The notes: generated by a model from the letters alone, not told the origin. Shown: positions 38,831 to 52,562, numbered from the stretch's first letter. The stretch is 64,000 nt of DNA from Sinotaia quadrata (GCA_028829895.1 CM054180.1:117340973-117404972); one strand, 5' to 3'. Translations and numbers: made by a program.

Positions 38831-39631
38831 ATATACACACGAAAGAATACACACGATAGAAAACAACATACATACATGCACACATTCCAACACTCACATA
38901 TATACCAATACATACACAAACATATCAACACACATATAGAAGAATACATGAATACTTAGAACCATAAGCACAAAAGCACACAAAACGTACTAAAGGAGGG
39001 AGGGAGACATAGAGCGCGGGAACGAGAGAGAGGAGTGGAAAGTAAAAAAAAGAAAAAAGGGAAGAAGTTTGAGGTGGCCAAACGAATAATTGGTAACTCG
39101 GGGGTGGGTGAGTATGATTTAATTCCGAACGACAATAAAGGGGAGATAGATAATTCATTGAGCAAGAAATCTTCTTTCATCACACACTTAGTATGTTACC
39201 TTCAAAAAGATTTTAATGAAGAGATTCCTCTTTGAAACAGAACACAAGATCTTCCTCGAAATTAACTAACACTAAAAATCAATCAATCAATCAACCAGTC
39301 AATTAGAGCAGATCAAATCAATCACTCATTCCATCCATCCATCCATCTGTCCATCAATCAATCAATCAAAGCAAAAATATGAGAGGGAAGGTATTACTTT
39401 AATAGGGTGTTGGGTTGTATTTTGTTTTTAATTGATATTTTTCTTGTATTTCAAAACAATAGCAACACAAAGCACCCCCTCGTTCGGAAGACTGCAGACT
39501 AATAAAATAACTGAAGAAAAGGATATTTATATAAATTGCTCTCTGTGAGTACATACATGTGACATTTGTTTGTACAGATAAATACCAGCTTAGATTGTCT
39601 TTCAAATGACAACTTTTTGGTAAATATATGA

Positions 39632-39636
<5 letters not shown>
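38831..39636. other. Non-coding stretch
   Basis: (ATCA)n/(ATCC)n simple sequence at 39,276-39,370. No gene recognised. Confidence 0.5.

Positions 39637-39718
<82 letters not shown>
39637..39718. repeat. GT microsatellite
   Basis: Pure (GT)n, about 80 bp. Confidence 0.95.
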
Positions 39719-39721
<3 letters not shown>

Positions 39722-41539
39722 AGTGAGTGTGTGAGATGAGTTTCAGTCAGAAGGTTAAGTACAAATGATGAATGTAGTGGCTGGGAGGGTGAATGAATGA
39801 TAATGATTCTGGTTAGCTGACACATGAAGTTAATAAATACCCAGTCAAACCTTTTTGCAGTATTTGTGTTCGATACTTGAAGTCTGGTTCTAAGGCAAAC
39901 CCTGAGCTATTGTGAGTTGTCAGATCAATGATGCAAAAATGAATTTAGAATAATTTGTATGTTAGAATGATTGTTCATGTATTGAATTAGATATATTGTA
40001 TATTTTTGATTGATTCATTGATATGTATAGGCTAGACAATTATGTATTAGAGAATGAAGTATGTATGAGGGCTAACAATTCTCTTGCAGACATGTAGGTT
40101 GAGTGACTGGAGAGAGATCGAGAGAGTATAGGAAATTATAGACTGAATGGCCCTTGAAGGTTTTCAGATGTTTTTAGGGATTGCCTTTCTATTCTTTTTG
40201 TCTTCTTCATCTTGATGTTGGAATCTTCGACATTTCTTTTTGTCTTGGTGGTTGGAATCATTGATGTTTCCTGTGATCAACACATGAGTCGTCTCATTGG
40301 GCTAATATCTACATGGAAATCCTGATGGTGGTGAGAGCAGAGGTGCCTACCCATCATCGTTTCTAGTGCCAGGAGGATTCAAAGAGTATTCAGCAGACTG
40401 CACACACGAGTGAAACGAACCTGGTGTCTTGTCCATTTGTGAACTGTCCACATGCAGTAATGCAGGTGTGTTTCTCGTGGCATATGGTGGCCCAATACAA
40501 CAAGTCATGAACTCAGTCATTTATCTCTTATCTTTCTCTTTTGCAGTTCTATGAAAAGAACTATAAACCTTGATTAGATATTGCTCCTTCAGAGTAGACA
40601 TTGTTAATATTGTTTGTGTATGAGATAAAGTTGAACATTTATTTAGTAGTATATATACATGACTGTTTCAAAACTTAGTTGTATCTATTTATGTTAAGGT
40701 GATTTTTATAATAAATCTTTATTCTTGTTAATCCCTTCTTATGAATGTTAACTGATACATGTCTGGAGTAGTCAGTGGGTGGATGGGAGGCATTACGAGT
40801 CAACGACTGGATGAATGTTAGTAAGTTGATAAATTACATTATTCCTTAAGTAAGAAGTTCCACCTGTGAACAGATAAACTATATGTTGGTAGTAAGTTAC
40901 TTATAGTGGTGTATGAATGTGGAATTCATGTTGAAAACAAATCTTGAATTAAGATTTAACCACTGATAAGTGATTATGCTTATTAAATGACAAAGGTATT
41001 CATAATAATAATCATAATAGAGGCAGAACAGTCAAAGGCGCCACAGTCAGCAATCTAGAATATTCTTGCCTCAAGCTGTATACTTCAACTCAGACTCTTT
41101 CAAAAATAATAACATAAGGAGTGCCCAAGGTCGGGTTACTTTGACAATTTAGCAATTTATATAACAATTAAATTTTAAAATAGGGAGAGGCAAATATACT
41201 ATGTCATAGAAATATTTTGTGCTTTTTGCAATTGATATATTATACTTTGTTTCACGAAGAGATGTATTATATGAGTAGGCTATTATTTCTACAAATTGTA
41301 AATTATCATGCTTATATGTGGCATGCTAAACACTTGACATTGTTTCTAGTGAACCTGCTCATAAAAATAGTATGCTGTATATATGCTGTATGCTGAATGC
41401 ATGTATCCAGCTAATAAATAATGTTGCAGAAAACTGCAGTTGATACCTGAATGCAAGAAAGAATGGATTTTAAAATAAATAAACTGGAAACTTAGCGTTT
41501 GTTCCCTAATTATATTTTTACAGAAAAAAGTACAATTTC
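39719..41539. other. Non-coding stretch
   Basis: About 1.8 kb with nothing recognised. Confidence 0.5.
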
Positions 41540-42452
41540 CTTGTTTTATTGGAATCTCATGGTTCACTGATTATAGATCGCTACGACCGTGGTAGATGCG
41601 AGAGGTGTCTGCCGCAGTGTGTAAGTGTGAGGAATACACTGCACTCCCATTGATGTAATATAGCAAGGTATGCTGACTACATCGAACAACTTCAGGTACA
41701 ATGAGGTTACTGGAAATTGCTACAATTGTTGTTCTGCTTGAGGGAGCTATTACGGCAGAACACCAGATGAGCCTCAAGAGAATAGCAATGAATCAATTTT
41801 CCACAAGATGAGGAAGGAATTGACGTGAACAGTAACTTGTGACTTCATTACAAAAGCATGGGAAGACTATTGAGACAGTGCCTAAACCAGGTTATGTAGA
41901 AACTATCATCACCCATCTCTAATAATCCTATTTCTCTTCTTTAATAAGAACTATCCTGTGATTTGTATTGACACTAATCTATTGAATTGTGTGCTAGGAT
42001 ATAAGACTGTATAGATATTAAAATTATTCGAATGTGGTTTCATGGAACTATTAATGTCAAGTAATAGTTTTCAATGTACTTTTATATGTATATTTAATTG
42101 TTGATTTAAAAAGTTTATTGACCTTACACATACTGATAACATTATGTTGGAGAAGAAAGTGAGTGGATGATGGATTGCTAAATATAGATTGAAAGACAGA
42201 TTTATCTTCTCCTTTAGTAAGAATATTCCACCTAAGGAAATATTGTGCGATGGAAAATGTTTGTCTATAATGTTGTGGAAGAAAGAAAAAGTTTGCAGTT
42301 CCTGCATATCCGCCAAGTGAGAGAGACAAATGGCGTCCGCAGGGGAATGCTTATTAACATAAATGTAGATTCTCATCACTGGTAATTAGTTATGGATATT
42401 AATTAAATAATAATAATCGTAACCATTAACTAGGTGCCATTGGCATCACATA
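41540..42452. mobile_element. Dispersed about 0.9-kb repeat, copy B
   Basis: Second copy of the family at 15,440-16,365, in the same orientation, with the same anchors in the same order (CTACGACCGTGGT, GGAATACACTGCACTCC, TGCTACAATTGTTGTTCTGC, CTATCCTGTGATTTGTATT, AATAATAATCGTAACCATTA). Small insertions and deletions are scattered throughout. Flanking sequence differs from that of copy A, so the ends estimated here are those of the repeat. Confidence 0.75.
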
Positions 42453-42572
42453 AAGTGGGTACGCTTTGTCCGGGCATGAGTTCAAATTTGTTCAAAATTG
42501 TTAAACTAATTGTCATTGTGTTTAAATTAGTAAATTGGAAAACAATTTTTGAAAAATTTATTGTGATTGGAA

Positions 42573-42640
42573 ATTAATGGGACATCCTAGACTAAAAGAG
42601 AGATGGAAAGACATACATATGGCTAATGGAACAGACATTT
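42573..42640 (+). pseudogene. Possible LINE reverse-transcriptase C-terminal remnant
   Basis: The plus strand reads MGHPRLKERWKDIHMANGTDI before a stop. This resembles the GRPR-RWKD segment found near the C-terminus of several LINE proteins. It is only about 20 codons with no supporting block upstream, so this is a weak call. Confidence 0.25.
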
Positions 42641-42861
42641 AGGAAGCGGTCTTATCCCACTAATTATTTTTAAAATACTATCTAACTGTCTTGCCTTGTC
42701 TATCCTTGTTTTTGTTTGAAATGTTATGATTAACACTTTGATTTATAATTATATATTGATTGAATATTGTATTGTTACATGTATTACCATAGCTCCATTA
42801 GTGATGTGTGGAGATTATATTGTTTACATTGATTGTGCATTTTAAGTAACTAGATTTTAAA

Positions 42862-42987
42862 TTTACTAGTTACTTGAGTGTGTGTAGAGATACCTTTTGT
42901 AAAATCAACTGTAGATATTTTAAATTTACTAGTTACTTGAGTGTGTGTAGAGATACTTTTTGTAAAATCAACTTTAGATATTTTAGA
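42862..42987. repeat. Direct duplication, 60-bp unit, two copies
   Basis: AAATTTACTAGTTACTTGAG, GTGTGTAGAGATAC and TTTTGTAAAATCAACT occur twice with about two differences. Confidence 0.9.
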
Positions 42988-44542
42988 TAGTATTCACGTG
43001 ACCCTGGCAGAGCTATTTTGCAATTTAAAATTGAAGATTCCAAGGGAGATAGAAAATTTGGGTAGAGGCAGGAACGGACTAAGCCAGTGACTTGAGTCTT
43101 TCAGGATGTGAAGCTGTAGATTATGCTATAAACTAATAAATGAATGAGGAGAACTAGAAATAAAAAAAGAAAGAAATAGAAATAAAAGAGAAGGAAATAG
43201 AAATGTAAGATAAATGTGAACAGAAACAATTACAGATTGAAAAAGAATAAAGTGTATGTGTGTATGAACATGCCATGTATTTATTTCCTTCTCTGGTCTT
43301 TGTACATGCGACCAAAAAACAACACATACACCACAAATAATAACAAGACACACCTGTCTTAAAAGGCGTGTCACTATTGTCTTTGACAAAACATCTTTAT
43401 ACATACTATAGTATGCAATTTACAAAATATTTCGGAGGCAAGAGAATATGCAGGCACAGAAACAAATCGCATAAGGAAGGAAGGGAAACGGACAGGATGG
43501 GTGGGTTGCATGTCGGTAAACACAGGTCCAAATGTACGCAAAAATCCGAGCAGCTTAATACGAACCGAAAAGTACACGCAAACAGAATCAATATTTGAAT
43601 GAGTCGTCTGTCCGTCTGCTGATATTAGCAACCTCCCCGATCAGCGCTTGGCTGGACCCGTGTGACTGGGATTCCACTCTAGCTGGAAGAACGCGGCATA
43701 ATATGCAGCCACCAATTTTAAGAGTATCCTTTCCAAATTTTTGATTAGTCAGTCATTATATTATTTTGAGGGAGTACTATGTCACAGGGTGGAAGTCAAT
43801 AAGCTCCGCTTTACAGAAAACATCTGATCAAAGTGAACATTTCTAAATGTCTCCCTAAGCGATAAGTATTTTATTCTTAGACTAAAGAGGAGCAGCTTCT
43901 TCGTGCTAATCAGCAGTCGTGGAATATATGTTGACAAGACTTAAAGAACAGATAACTCTTGTTAGCGAATCCAAGAAAGCAACTTCAAGTTGTTTACTAC
44001 CATGGTTAGTTTCGTAAATTATTATTAATTTTAATTAATCCAATTCTAGTGTTCTAAGAGAAAAAAATATTTATAAAACAAATAAATATCTTAAATATAA
44101 CAATGAAAGTATGTCAAAATTAAAACTACAAAAAAAATTGTGTTTTTTTTGTGAAAACAAATAATATTCAGACAATAATGCGCGAAATCATCTATTATTG
44201 TAAAAGAACGCTACACACGTTGTCGTTATTGCAGCCATCCCTGCTTCAAATGTTAACTTGTTCAATGTAGCATCTAGTATGTTACTTAAAAAAAAAAGTA
44301 AATGAGTTTCTTCACTTGCATGCGGTGAGAAGTGTTAGTCTTAATTGCATTGCCAAAGACAGGTGTTTGCCTGCAATCATGAGAAGGGAAAAACAATTTA
44401 GTTTTCGAGGTGTTTAAACGTATAAAACGCTGCCAGGCGACCCTTCCAGGAAGTTCTTGCAAGACGGCAATGTAATCAAATCTTTGCCTGCTGGCGAGTG
44501 TTTGCATGAGCCCGATCTTCGAACAAAGTTCATAACATATAA

Positions 44543-44544
<2 letters not shown>
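42988..44544. other. Non-coding stretch
   Basis: No gene recognised. Confidence 0.5.
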
Positions 44545-44611
<67 letters not shown>

Positions 44612-44617
44612 TGTGTG

Positions 44618-44695
<78 letters not shown>
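44545..44695. repeat. GT microsatellite, about 150 bp
   Basis: (GT)n with two interruptions (GTAT near 44,605; GTAG near 44,618). Confidence 0.95.
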
Positions 44696-44697
<2 letters not shown>

Positions 44698-45374
44698 TAT
44701 TGGGGTAGGTGGAGGGCGGAAAGTATCTTTTCGTTTTTTGACGCCAAACTCGCTCTGCAATCTCGATTGAAATATCATTAAGATCCCATTTCCGTATTTC
44801 AAATGTGAAACAGTTGCAACTGTTTGACGACGTTCAAAGCATTGGACAAAACACACGCATACATACACTCAAACACATGCAAGCAACCACATTTACTTAC
44901 ATGTAGCATTATAAATATATTTATAGAAACAGAAACGTGTACGTACACACGTACACATACATACACATACTTATCCATACACATTATTTATGCATATACC
45001 CATACACGTGCATACATCTACTCACATGTACATAGACATACGCACACGTTGCACTCACAAGCATATACAAAATCATCCTCACGAAGTTTTATTCATAAGA
45101 TTAATTATCACTATAGATATACAGAGACATAAATACAAGCAGAGCAGAGCTCAATCTTAAGCACTCTCTCATGCACAAAATCAAACATACATATATATGC
45201 ACATACTGGCACACACACTTAAACGTGAAAAAATAAGCACAAGCACACTTACATACACTCTCACACATACCCTCTCCAGCATAAATCGAAATTTAACAAT
45301 TAAAGTAAGTGGATTTATTTATAACAATGTTAGCTCTTAAAAATTAATGTATTTTAGCGTGAGAAACGAATTCG

Positions 45375-45375
<1 letters not shown>
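44696..45375. other. Non-coding, CATA/CACA-rich
   Basis: Irregular CA-rich simple sequence at 44,850-45,270. No gene recognised. Confidence 0.5.
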
Positions 45376-45421
<46 letters not shown>

Positions 45422-45495
45422 GCACGCATGCACGCACGCACACACACGCACGCACGCACACACACACGCACACAGACACACACGCGCACACACAT
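45376..45495. repeat. CA / GCAC compound microsatellite
   Basis: (CA)n, then (GCAC)n with (CA)n interspersed. Confidence 0.95.
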
Positions 45496-45799
45496 ATGCA
45501 CAAATACTCGTACTTAGTAGAAAAATTCCTCTTCAATCATAACTGACTCCGTTTTCACAACACAATGCTTCTTTGCTTGTTTGTTTTCTAAGGGAATAGT
45601 AAAAAATTATTTTTAAAAAAATCACTTAATCCATTATTTTTCATTGTTGGACACGTTAGTAGCTGACTTTTTTTTTTATTTGGTACGAATTATTTTGTAT
45701 GAACACTCACTAAGTGCATTCTATTATGGCTCGTTTATTAGGTAGTTGCAGTACCACAATCCTCAATAGCCGTCAATGGAAAACTTTCAAAGGCCTTTT

Positions 45800-46595
45800 G
45801 GTGGATTACATTTCAGACCATAGTAATTTGTGTATTTATGTGGATTATGGATTACATTTTAGGCTGTAGTAAATTTTATATATTGGTGGGTTACATTTTA
45901 GGCTGTAATAAATATTGAATTTTGGTGGATTACATTTCATGCTGTAGTAAATTTTGTATTGTGGTGGATTACATTTAAGGTGATAGCAAATGTTGTACTT
46001 TTGAGGATTACATATTAGGCTGCAATAAAATTTGTCTTTTGGTGGATTATGTTTTAGGCTGTAGTAAATTTTGTATATTGGTGGGTTACATTTTAGGCTG
46101 TAGTAAATATTGTATTAAGGGGATTACGTTTCAGGCTGCGATAAATTTTGTATTTGGTGGGATTATGTTTCAGGCTGTAGTAAATTTTCTATTTGGTGGG
46201 ATTATGTTTCAGGCTGTAGTAAATTTTGTATTTTGGGGGATTACCTTTCAGACTGCGATAAATTTTGTATTTTGGGGGATTACGTTTCAGGCTGCGATAA
46301 ATTTTGATTTGGGGGATTACGTTTCAGGCTTTAGTAAATTTTGTATTTTGGTGGATTACGTTTCAGGCTGTAGTAAATTTTGTATTTTGGTGGATTACGT
46401 TTCAGGCTGCGATAAATTTTGATTTTGGGGGATTACGTTTCAGGCTGTAGTAAATTTTGTATTTTGGGAGATTACGTTTCAGGCTGTAGTAAATTTTGTA
46501 TTTTGGTGGATTACGTTTCAGGCTGCGATAAATTTTAATTTTGGGAGATTACGTTTCAGGCTGTGATAAATTTTAATTTGGTAGGCTACATTTCT
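45800..46595. repeat. 39-40-bp minisatellite, about 20 copies
   Basis: The unit GGTGGATTACGTTTCAGGCT plus GTAGTAAATTTTGTATTTT. Two internal variants (GCTGTAGTAAA and GCTGCGATAAA) alternate irregularly. Left-hand copies (45,800-46,030) are more diverged than the 46,100-46,550 core. A 127-codon open frame across it is a repeat translation. Confidence 0.9.
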
Positions 46596-46875
46596 CTGCA
46601 TTGTTACCTCTTATTCTTTGCACATATAACTCCTTTCTGAACCAGGATAAAGCCGGTCATTATGCAAATGACTTCCTAAACATCATAATGTTCCTTGACT
46701 CTTTTCCCCATAAAATATTACTAAAGGTGGGTGCATCCATAGTTCTGCTTCGTAAACTGCACTCACAAAAGTTATAAAACAATACTTCGGTTTATCACTA
46801 CATAAGAATCTTTTTGACAGGGTGAGGAAAGGGAGATTACTCCTTATCCTGAATAGCTTTCTGAGTTTAAAATAA

Positions 46876-47000
46876 ATCAATGGCTCCCAACCTTTCTACA
46901 CCAAAGGACTACTTTTCCACTACATATAAGTTGCGGACCAGCAGGTAATACAATTTATTGGTTGCATACATACTGGATAACAGCTGTGAGCATCTGCTTT
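46876..47000 (+). mobile_element. Possible hAT-type element end (fragment)
   Basis: CAATGGCTCCCAACCTTTCT followed by ACACC-AAGGACTACTTTT and AGTTGCGGACCAGCAGG resembles the CAGTGGTTCCCAACC-type termini common in hAT elements. I found no matching right end and no target duplication. The assignment is by recollection of the terminal motif only. Confidence 0.35.
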
Positions 47001-47505
47001 GCAATGGTGATTAATAAATTGCAAGGCCAGATGCTGGTGATTAATAAATTGCAACGCCTGATGCTGTGGATTTGGGGCATGGACCTTCGCTCCTGATTTA
47101 AAATAAAATTTGTCATACTAATATTTAAGGTTTAAGATTTCCATGTCACTTAAATATTGGAGAAAAACGGTTTGGGGGGTTGGGTTTGTTTTTCTGCTAC
47201 GTTATGATTCTTACCTGGTGATTTAGAAAAGTACTATATTAGAATTTTTCTTTAAGTAATATGTACTAAAAACTGACGTTTACGCGAAGCAAAGCCGCAG
47301 GCAATTCTAATGCTTAATATTATAATATCCTAAGTCCTTTACACGCTCAGATGTTAATTTTCATAATTCAGGAGTAAGGGAGGGGGTGTTTCTAACAAGC
47401 AATCAATAAATTAATACATAAATAAACTTCCGGACTAACGAGTGCAAATAGAAAACCGTCTTTGTTAATCTTTTCCATAATTCATCCAGTTCAATAAGCA
47501 TGCGT
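47001..47505. other. Non-coding stretch with a short duplication
   Basis: GGTGATTAATAAATTGCAA is duplicated about 30 bp apart near 47,007 and 47,037. Nothing else seen. Confidence 0.5.
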
Positions 47506-48085
47506 GCGTGTGTGTGTGCGTGCGCGTGCACACGCGTGTTTGTATGTATTGTATATTTTGTGTTTTGTTTATGTGCTTTTGTGCATGGATCTACATGAGT
47601 GTGTGTGCGCGCGCTTGAATATGTGTGTGTATGTGCTAAATGTTTGTATGCATGATTGCTTGTGTGTACTTTACATGTGTGTATGTTTGTGTGTTTTGTG
47701 TGATTGTAAAGGTTTGTTTTATGTGCGCATATACATGTGTATGTGCTTGTGCATATGTTTGCGTTTGTATGTGCGTTTATGTTGCTCTTACGTGTATATA
47801 CGAATGTGCTTGTGTGCTTGTTTTCTATGGGTATGTGTGTGTCAGTGTGCATTCATGTGTTTCTATGGTTGTTTATTCATGTGTGCTTGTGTTTATGTTT
47901 GTGCGCGCGCGTGTACATTATGTGTATGCATATATGTATGCACGTGATTCATGCGTGTAGATCTGAATTGTAAATGTGCTCCTGTGCTTGTTTCATGTAT
48001 TTATATATGCGTTGGGTATGTGTTTATGTGTGTGCAAATGTGATGAGTTTACGTGTTTCATATGTGTGTTAGTGTTTTGTGCTTG
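47506..48085. repeat. Cryptic GT-rich tract
   Basis: About 580 bp of irregular TGTGTATGTGCTTGTG-like sequence with no pure tract. The open frames here (up to about 147 codons, rich in Cys/Val) are repeat translations. Confidence 0.8.
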
Positions 48086-49839
48086 TGTGACGTAACTTTG
48101 TACGTTTAATTAACACTTCTAATGATATATTTTTCTTTGTGGTCCTCTATTATCCGGGCTTGCTTATTGGTCGGATATTATTCAGACGTGGTACATCCTC
48201 AAACATCGCCAAACATTAATCCTGAGCGTTGATAGCAAATGTAAGCGAGCACAATGGATGCCAGATGGTCAGCGTTAAACAAGCAAACGTGACGTGATTT
48301 ATATAAAATATCTATTAAACACAAATAATGCTACAACAATACAATCTACTAATCTTTGCTTAAGAGTCAACCTAGTCATGATAAACGAAATATTAATTTG
48401 CCTTAGTCGATTCGAAAATCAATAAATAATTATATTAGTCAAATGCTAAACGCATTTACAGCGCAGTGGCTTGCTAAATACTACGCGCAAGTATAATTTC
48501 TTTTAGCCACGTATTTTACACGTCATCTACACGCTATAAGCACTGTAAAAAAAAAATGTTATAAGTTAGCCAAAGATTTTATGCATCTGCCTAATTGGCA
48601 AATTATGTAACCATCATGCGTGTCACCTATGCTGACGTCATCGTTCGGCATAAAGGGATGTAGTCATATACGAGACGGGGTAAGGGGCGACAATTGTGTT
48701 AATTCTGCACTCTTCTAAACACGGTCAACTCTCACTTCATTCTGTCACTCGTCTTTGCATCTACTTACTAACGTAAGTGCACGTGCACTGGCTGTCACTG
48801 AAGCCCGAGCATTATCGCGGGCAAGACACTGTATAGCGAAATGTCAGATAATGCTTTGTTTAAATTTAAAAAGTTGTTCCTTTTCCAATCTAATTTTAAA
48901 TCGCAAATACAGCTCGAATAGACAAGAACTTTAAAGCCCCCAGTTTTTTTTTCATTCTTTACTCTTTGTTCCCCTTCCAGGACAATAAGCGTGCGCATTA
49001 ATAAATAATAGGTAAGAGTTCAATAGTCGATATCGATTTAACTCATTTCGAGTTGGAAATAAGTCAAATCATCTAGACTGTCACTTCAAAGGAATGACAG
49101 CATAATAGTGATGGCGTCAGCTTAAAATAATAATGTATGATCATGTACGATAACGATAATAATAACATTCAGTGTGAATTCTGAATTTTATTTTAAACGA
49201 CGCAGTCGGTGACTCAAGGGCAGAGCTCTCTCTCTCTCAACAGATCCGAACACAATTCTAACTGCAATAAGATTGGGGTGACTCGTAAACGCTCTTCACT
49301 TCGAGATGGCCCACAGTTGAATCTATAAAGGAAATTCCTGCGTGATACGCCATCGGAAGGATGCTGTCAGTAGCGTCTGGGCAACATTGCCCAAATAGGA
49401 AAAAAGTAACTCACCCCTATTCCCATACCCAGAAAAAGTTGCCCACACAAAAAAAAATCACACACCCCAAAGAAAGAAACAAACAGAAAACACCACCACC
49501 ACCACCACCACCACAAAACTGATGCATATCCATCTAAATAATCACCACCTTAAATACTCACCACAAATAATTACCCTTACTCTCACATTCTTAGGCTAAT
49601 ATGACTTCCTTTCTGAAAAAACAAACAACTAAATTCTCCTGAATAATTTTGTGCATGGTCATAAAATTGAGCGACTTTAAAACACAAATATGTAATTTAA
49701 ATTAAATCAATAGTATTTTCTTTACTTTGCAAAATAAATAAATAAAATATGCCACTCCCATTCATCCTCCTATCCACCCCCACCCCTCATCGTTGGTGTC
49801 TACTAGGCATCGCTTCAACGACAACTGGCCTATAATTTG
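48086..49839. other. Long non-coding stretch
   Basis: (CAC)n at 49,490-49,514. No gene recognised. Confidence 0.5.
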
Positions 49840-50096
49840 TATTACATTACCAGCAGTTAAATGTCCTTTGACAGCTTTTCATTACTTTAGTTACTTGTCC
49901 TTTGACATTACATTGCTAGTAGTTACTTGCCCTTTGACATTACATTGCCAGTAGTTACTTGGCCTTTGACATTACATTGCCAGTAGTTACTCAACTTTCG
50001 ATATTATATTGCCAGTAGTTACTTGCCCTTTGACATTACATTGCCAGTAGTTACTCGACTTTCGATATTACATTGCCAGTAGTTACGTGCCCTTTG
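49840..50096. repeat. 31-bp minisatellite, about eight copies
   Basis: The unit ACATTGCCAGTAGTTACTTG plus CCCTTTGACATT. Two forms, CCCTTTGACATTACA and ACTTTCGATATTA, alternate at the right end. Confidence 0.9.
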
Positions 50097-50790
50097 CTAT
50101 AATTATACCGATGCTTAGAAGGATCTTGGCATCATGCATCTTTAAGTGAAACACTGTATTCTGGGGTTCGTTACAGCTTTCTTGCTCTTGAGATGACCCG
50201 ACCTGACTGTTGACCTTTGTCCGCTGCACACCGACAGTTATGCACTCGTGATATTAACTGAGGGTTCTGGTCAAATTTTATAGGAGATTATGGTCCTCCT
50301 CATTATAGAGAGGCCTCTTTCATTAGAGAACTTCTGTTTAGTATTGTGAGCGGTTGCTGGCCTTTATTTAGTCATTCCATATAGGAGACATCGGGGTCAT
50401 TTCCTAAATTCGTATCGGCGATGAAGGTCGGCATTTTGTCAGGCATCAGACACAAACAATTAATTTCAGAATCTTAATATTACGATTTCTTTTTTCTTCT
50501 ACGTCAATTATCATCGATTTCCCCTCCATAGTTTCGTACTGAAATGAAGGTTTGCAGCGCCTTTAACTGTCACACATTTGGAAGCGAGGGAATAAATGGC
50601 TATTGTATATACATTGAAATACCTACCCATCGATCCTGAAACAGCTTGCAGACTTATTTGTACTGAGGTTCGTTATTATTTAACAGCTGCGCAGAATTAA
50701 AAAAAAAAAAAGTCGATGGAATTCCACTCTGATAGCGTTCACACTAGCCAAAGGAATTTACATTTCGAGTGAAAGATGAGGTACTTCTAG
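50097..50790. other. Non-coding stretch
   Basis: No gene recognised. Confidence 0.5.
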
Positions 50791-51205
50791 ACTCTAATGA
50801 CGTCATTTTCTTGACGTGTGACTTCAATGTGTCTAGAACACTCATCTTAAATGACTCATTTTCTTGACATTTGACAATAATGTGTCTAGAACACTCATCT
50901 TAAATGAGTCATTTTCTTGACATGTGATAATAATGTGTCTAGAACAATCATCTTAAATGAGTCATTTTCTTGACATGTGATAATAATGTGTCTAGAACAA
51001 TCATCTTAAATGAGTCATTTTCTTGACATGTGATAATAATGTGTCTAGAACAATCATCTTAAATGAGTCATTTTCTTGACATGTGACAATAATGTGTCTA
51101 GAACAATCATCTTAAGTGAATCATTTTCTTGACGAGTGACTACAATATGTCTAGAATACTCATCTTAAATGACAGTTTTGATGTGTGACTACAATGGGTC
51201 TAGAG
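50791..51205. repeat. 53-bp minisatellite carrying AP-1/CRE sites
   Basis: About eight units of ATGAGTCATTTTCTTGACAT, GTGATAATAATGTGTCTAGA and ACAATCATCTTAA. The first unit has TGACGTCA (50,798), the second TGACTCA (50,852), and four further units have TGAGTCA at 50,905, 50,958, 51,011 and 51,064. TGA(C/G)TCA is the AP-1 consensus and TGACGTCA the CRE consensus. Spacing is 53-54 bp throughout. Units beyond 51,110 lose the site. Confidence 0.9.
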
Positions 51206-51701
51206 CACTCCAATCTTAAATGACCGTCAGTTTCTTGACCTGACCTTTTCGAACTGAAATGAGGTCATTCAATCTCGTGACGTCACTTTTTGTGCGAGTA
51301 TATTTGATCCAGTGAACTTCGATCTCAAAGGACGAAAGGCATAATTTTCTTGACGTTTGCGAATATGGTTTAGTGATTTTCCAGTTCAAATGACATTTTA
51401 CTGATGATCTGGGTGGATATTTGAATGCCGAATTTAGGTCACAGTAAATGATGACAATTGCAACCAAGGAAATCGCAGTTTAACTCTAATGACCTCTGAC
51501 CTGCTCACTATTCCGACATCAGCTCGGCTGGCTTCTTTTAAGTATGTAAATAAATAAAGAAATACAATGGAACATTCAATCAACATAAATCACAAGAGAT
51601 GCTGCTATAAAAATTGATGTAAACAAATCTAAATCTTGAAAGTCACATAAGAGGGGATTTAAATTATTCATCCGAGGTGAATCCTTTGCACAGTACAATG
51701 C

Positions 51702-51702
<1 letters not shown>
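51206..51702. other. Non-coding stretch, diverged remains of the 53-bp repeat at its left edge
   Basis: TTTCTTGAC-TG motifs persist to about 51,360. No gene recognised. Confidence 0.5.
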
Positions 51703-51769
<67 letters not shown>

Positions 51770-51814
51770 TGTGTGTGCGTGCGTGTGTGTGTGAGAGAGC
51801 GTGTGCGTGCGTGC

Positions 51815-51867
<53 letters not shown>

Positions 51868-51905
51868 CGTGCGTGCGCATATGAGAGAAAGAGAGAGAAA
51901 AATAA
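51703..51905. repeat. Compound GT / GA / GCGT microsatellite
   Basis: (GT)n, then (GA)n at about 51,732-51,766, then (GT)n and (GCGT)n blocks, ending in purine-rich sequence. Confidence 0.95.
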
Positions 51906-52562
51906 ACAAGAGAGAATGAAGAAAGAAGCAGATAAAAAAAAGAAAAGAACAAATAAGGGTGAATTTCAACCGCTAAAGTTGATATCGATCTTTTGTTTAG
52001 ACCGTTGCAGGGTACAAGCATGATGGTCCTGAGTGCTACAAGATTTCTTGACCAGTTGAAAGAAATCCAAAAGAGTGACAACGGAAATATTAAGGGTACG
52101 ACGCTTTTTATTAACAAAATAAAATGTCCGAAATGATTGTGAGAGCAGCAAGAATTAAAAAGTGACGTTTAAGAATGGTTAGTTCAATTATTCAGTCAAT
52201 TATGTTTAGTTACATTCTTCATGTGTCGTGTCAGTTAAAATCGAAGAGGTTAATCATAGCGTTGTTGTATATTAAAATCAGTCGAGCAAACAAACAAGAA
52301 AACAAGCAAACAAAATCACTTTATGGATATTAAACTAATTAATTCACCTTCTCCCCATCTCCATAACTCTACATTTTGTTTGGCAGATTTCTTATCACGA
52401 AATTATTATGGAGTACATCTCGTCAGTCATCGCGTCCATATGTTGCTGAATGGAGGAGATAAGAAAGATAACTCTGTCACAAAACAATTCAGCCTCGACA
52501 TCCCGACACAGTAATGGATGGCGGCACAGAATCTAACGAGAGCTGGGAAATACACTGTTACG
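51906..52562. other. Non-coding stretch
   Basis: No gene recognised. Confidence 0.5.

Noticed and set aside
44286..44868. His/Thr-rich and Cys/Val-rich open frames
   Set aside because: Translations of a (GT)n/(CA)n microsatellite, as are similar frames around 33.5, 38.8, 39.7, 51.8 and 63.4 kb.
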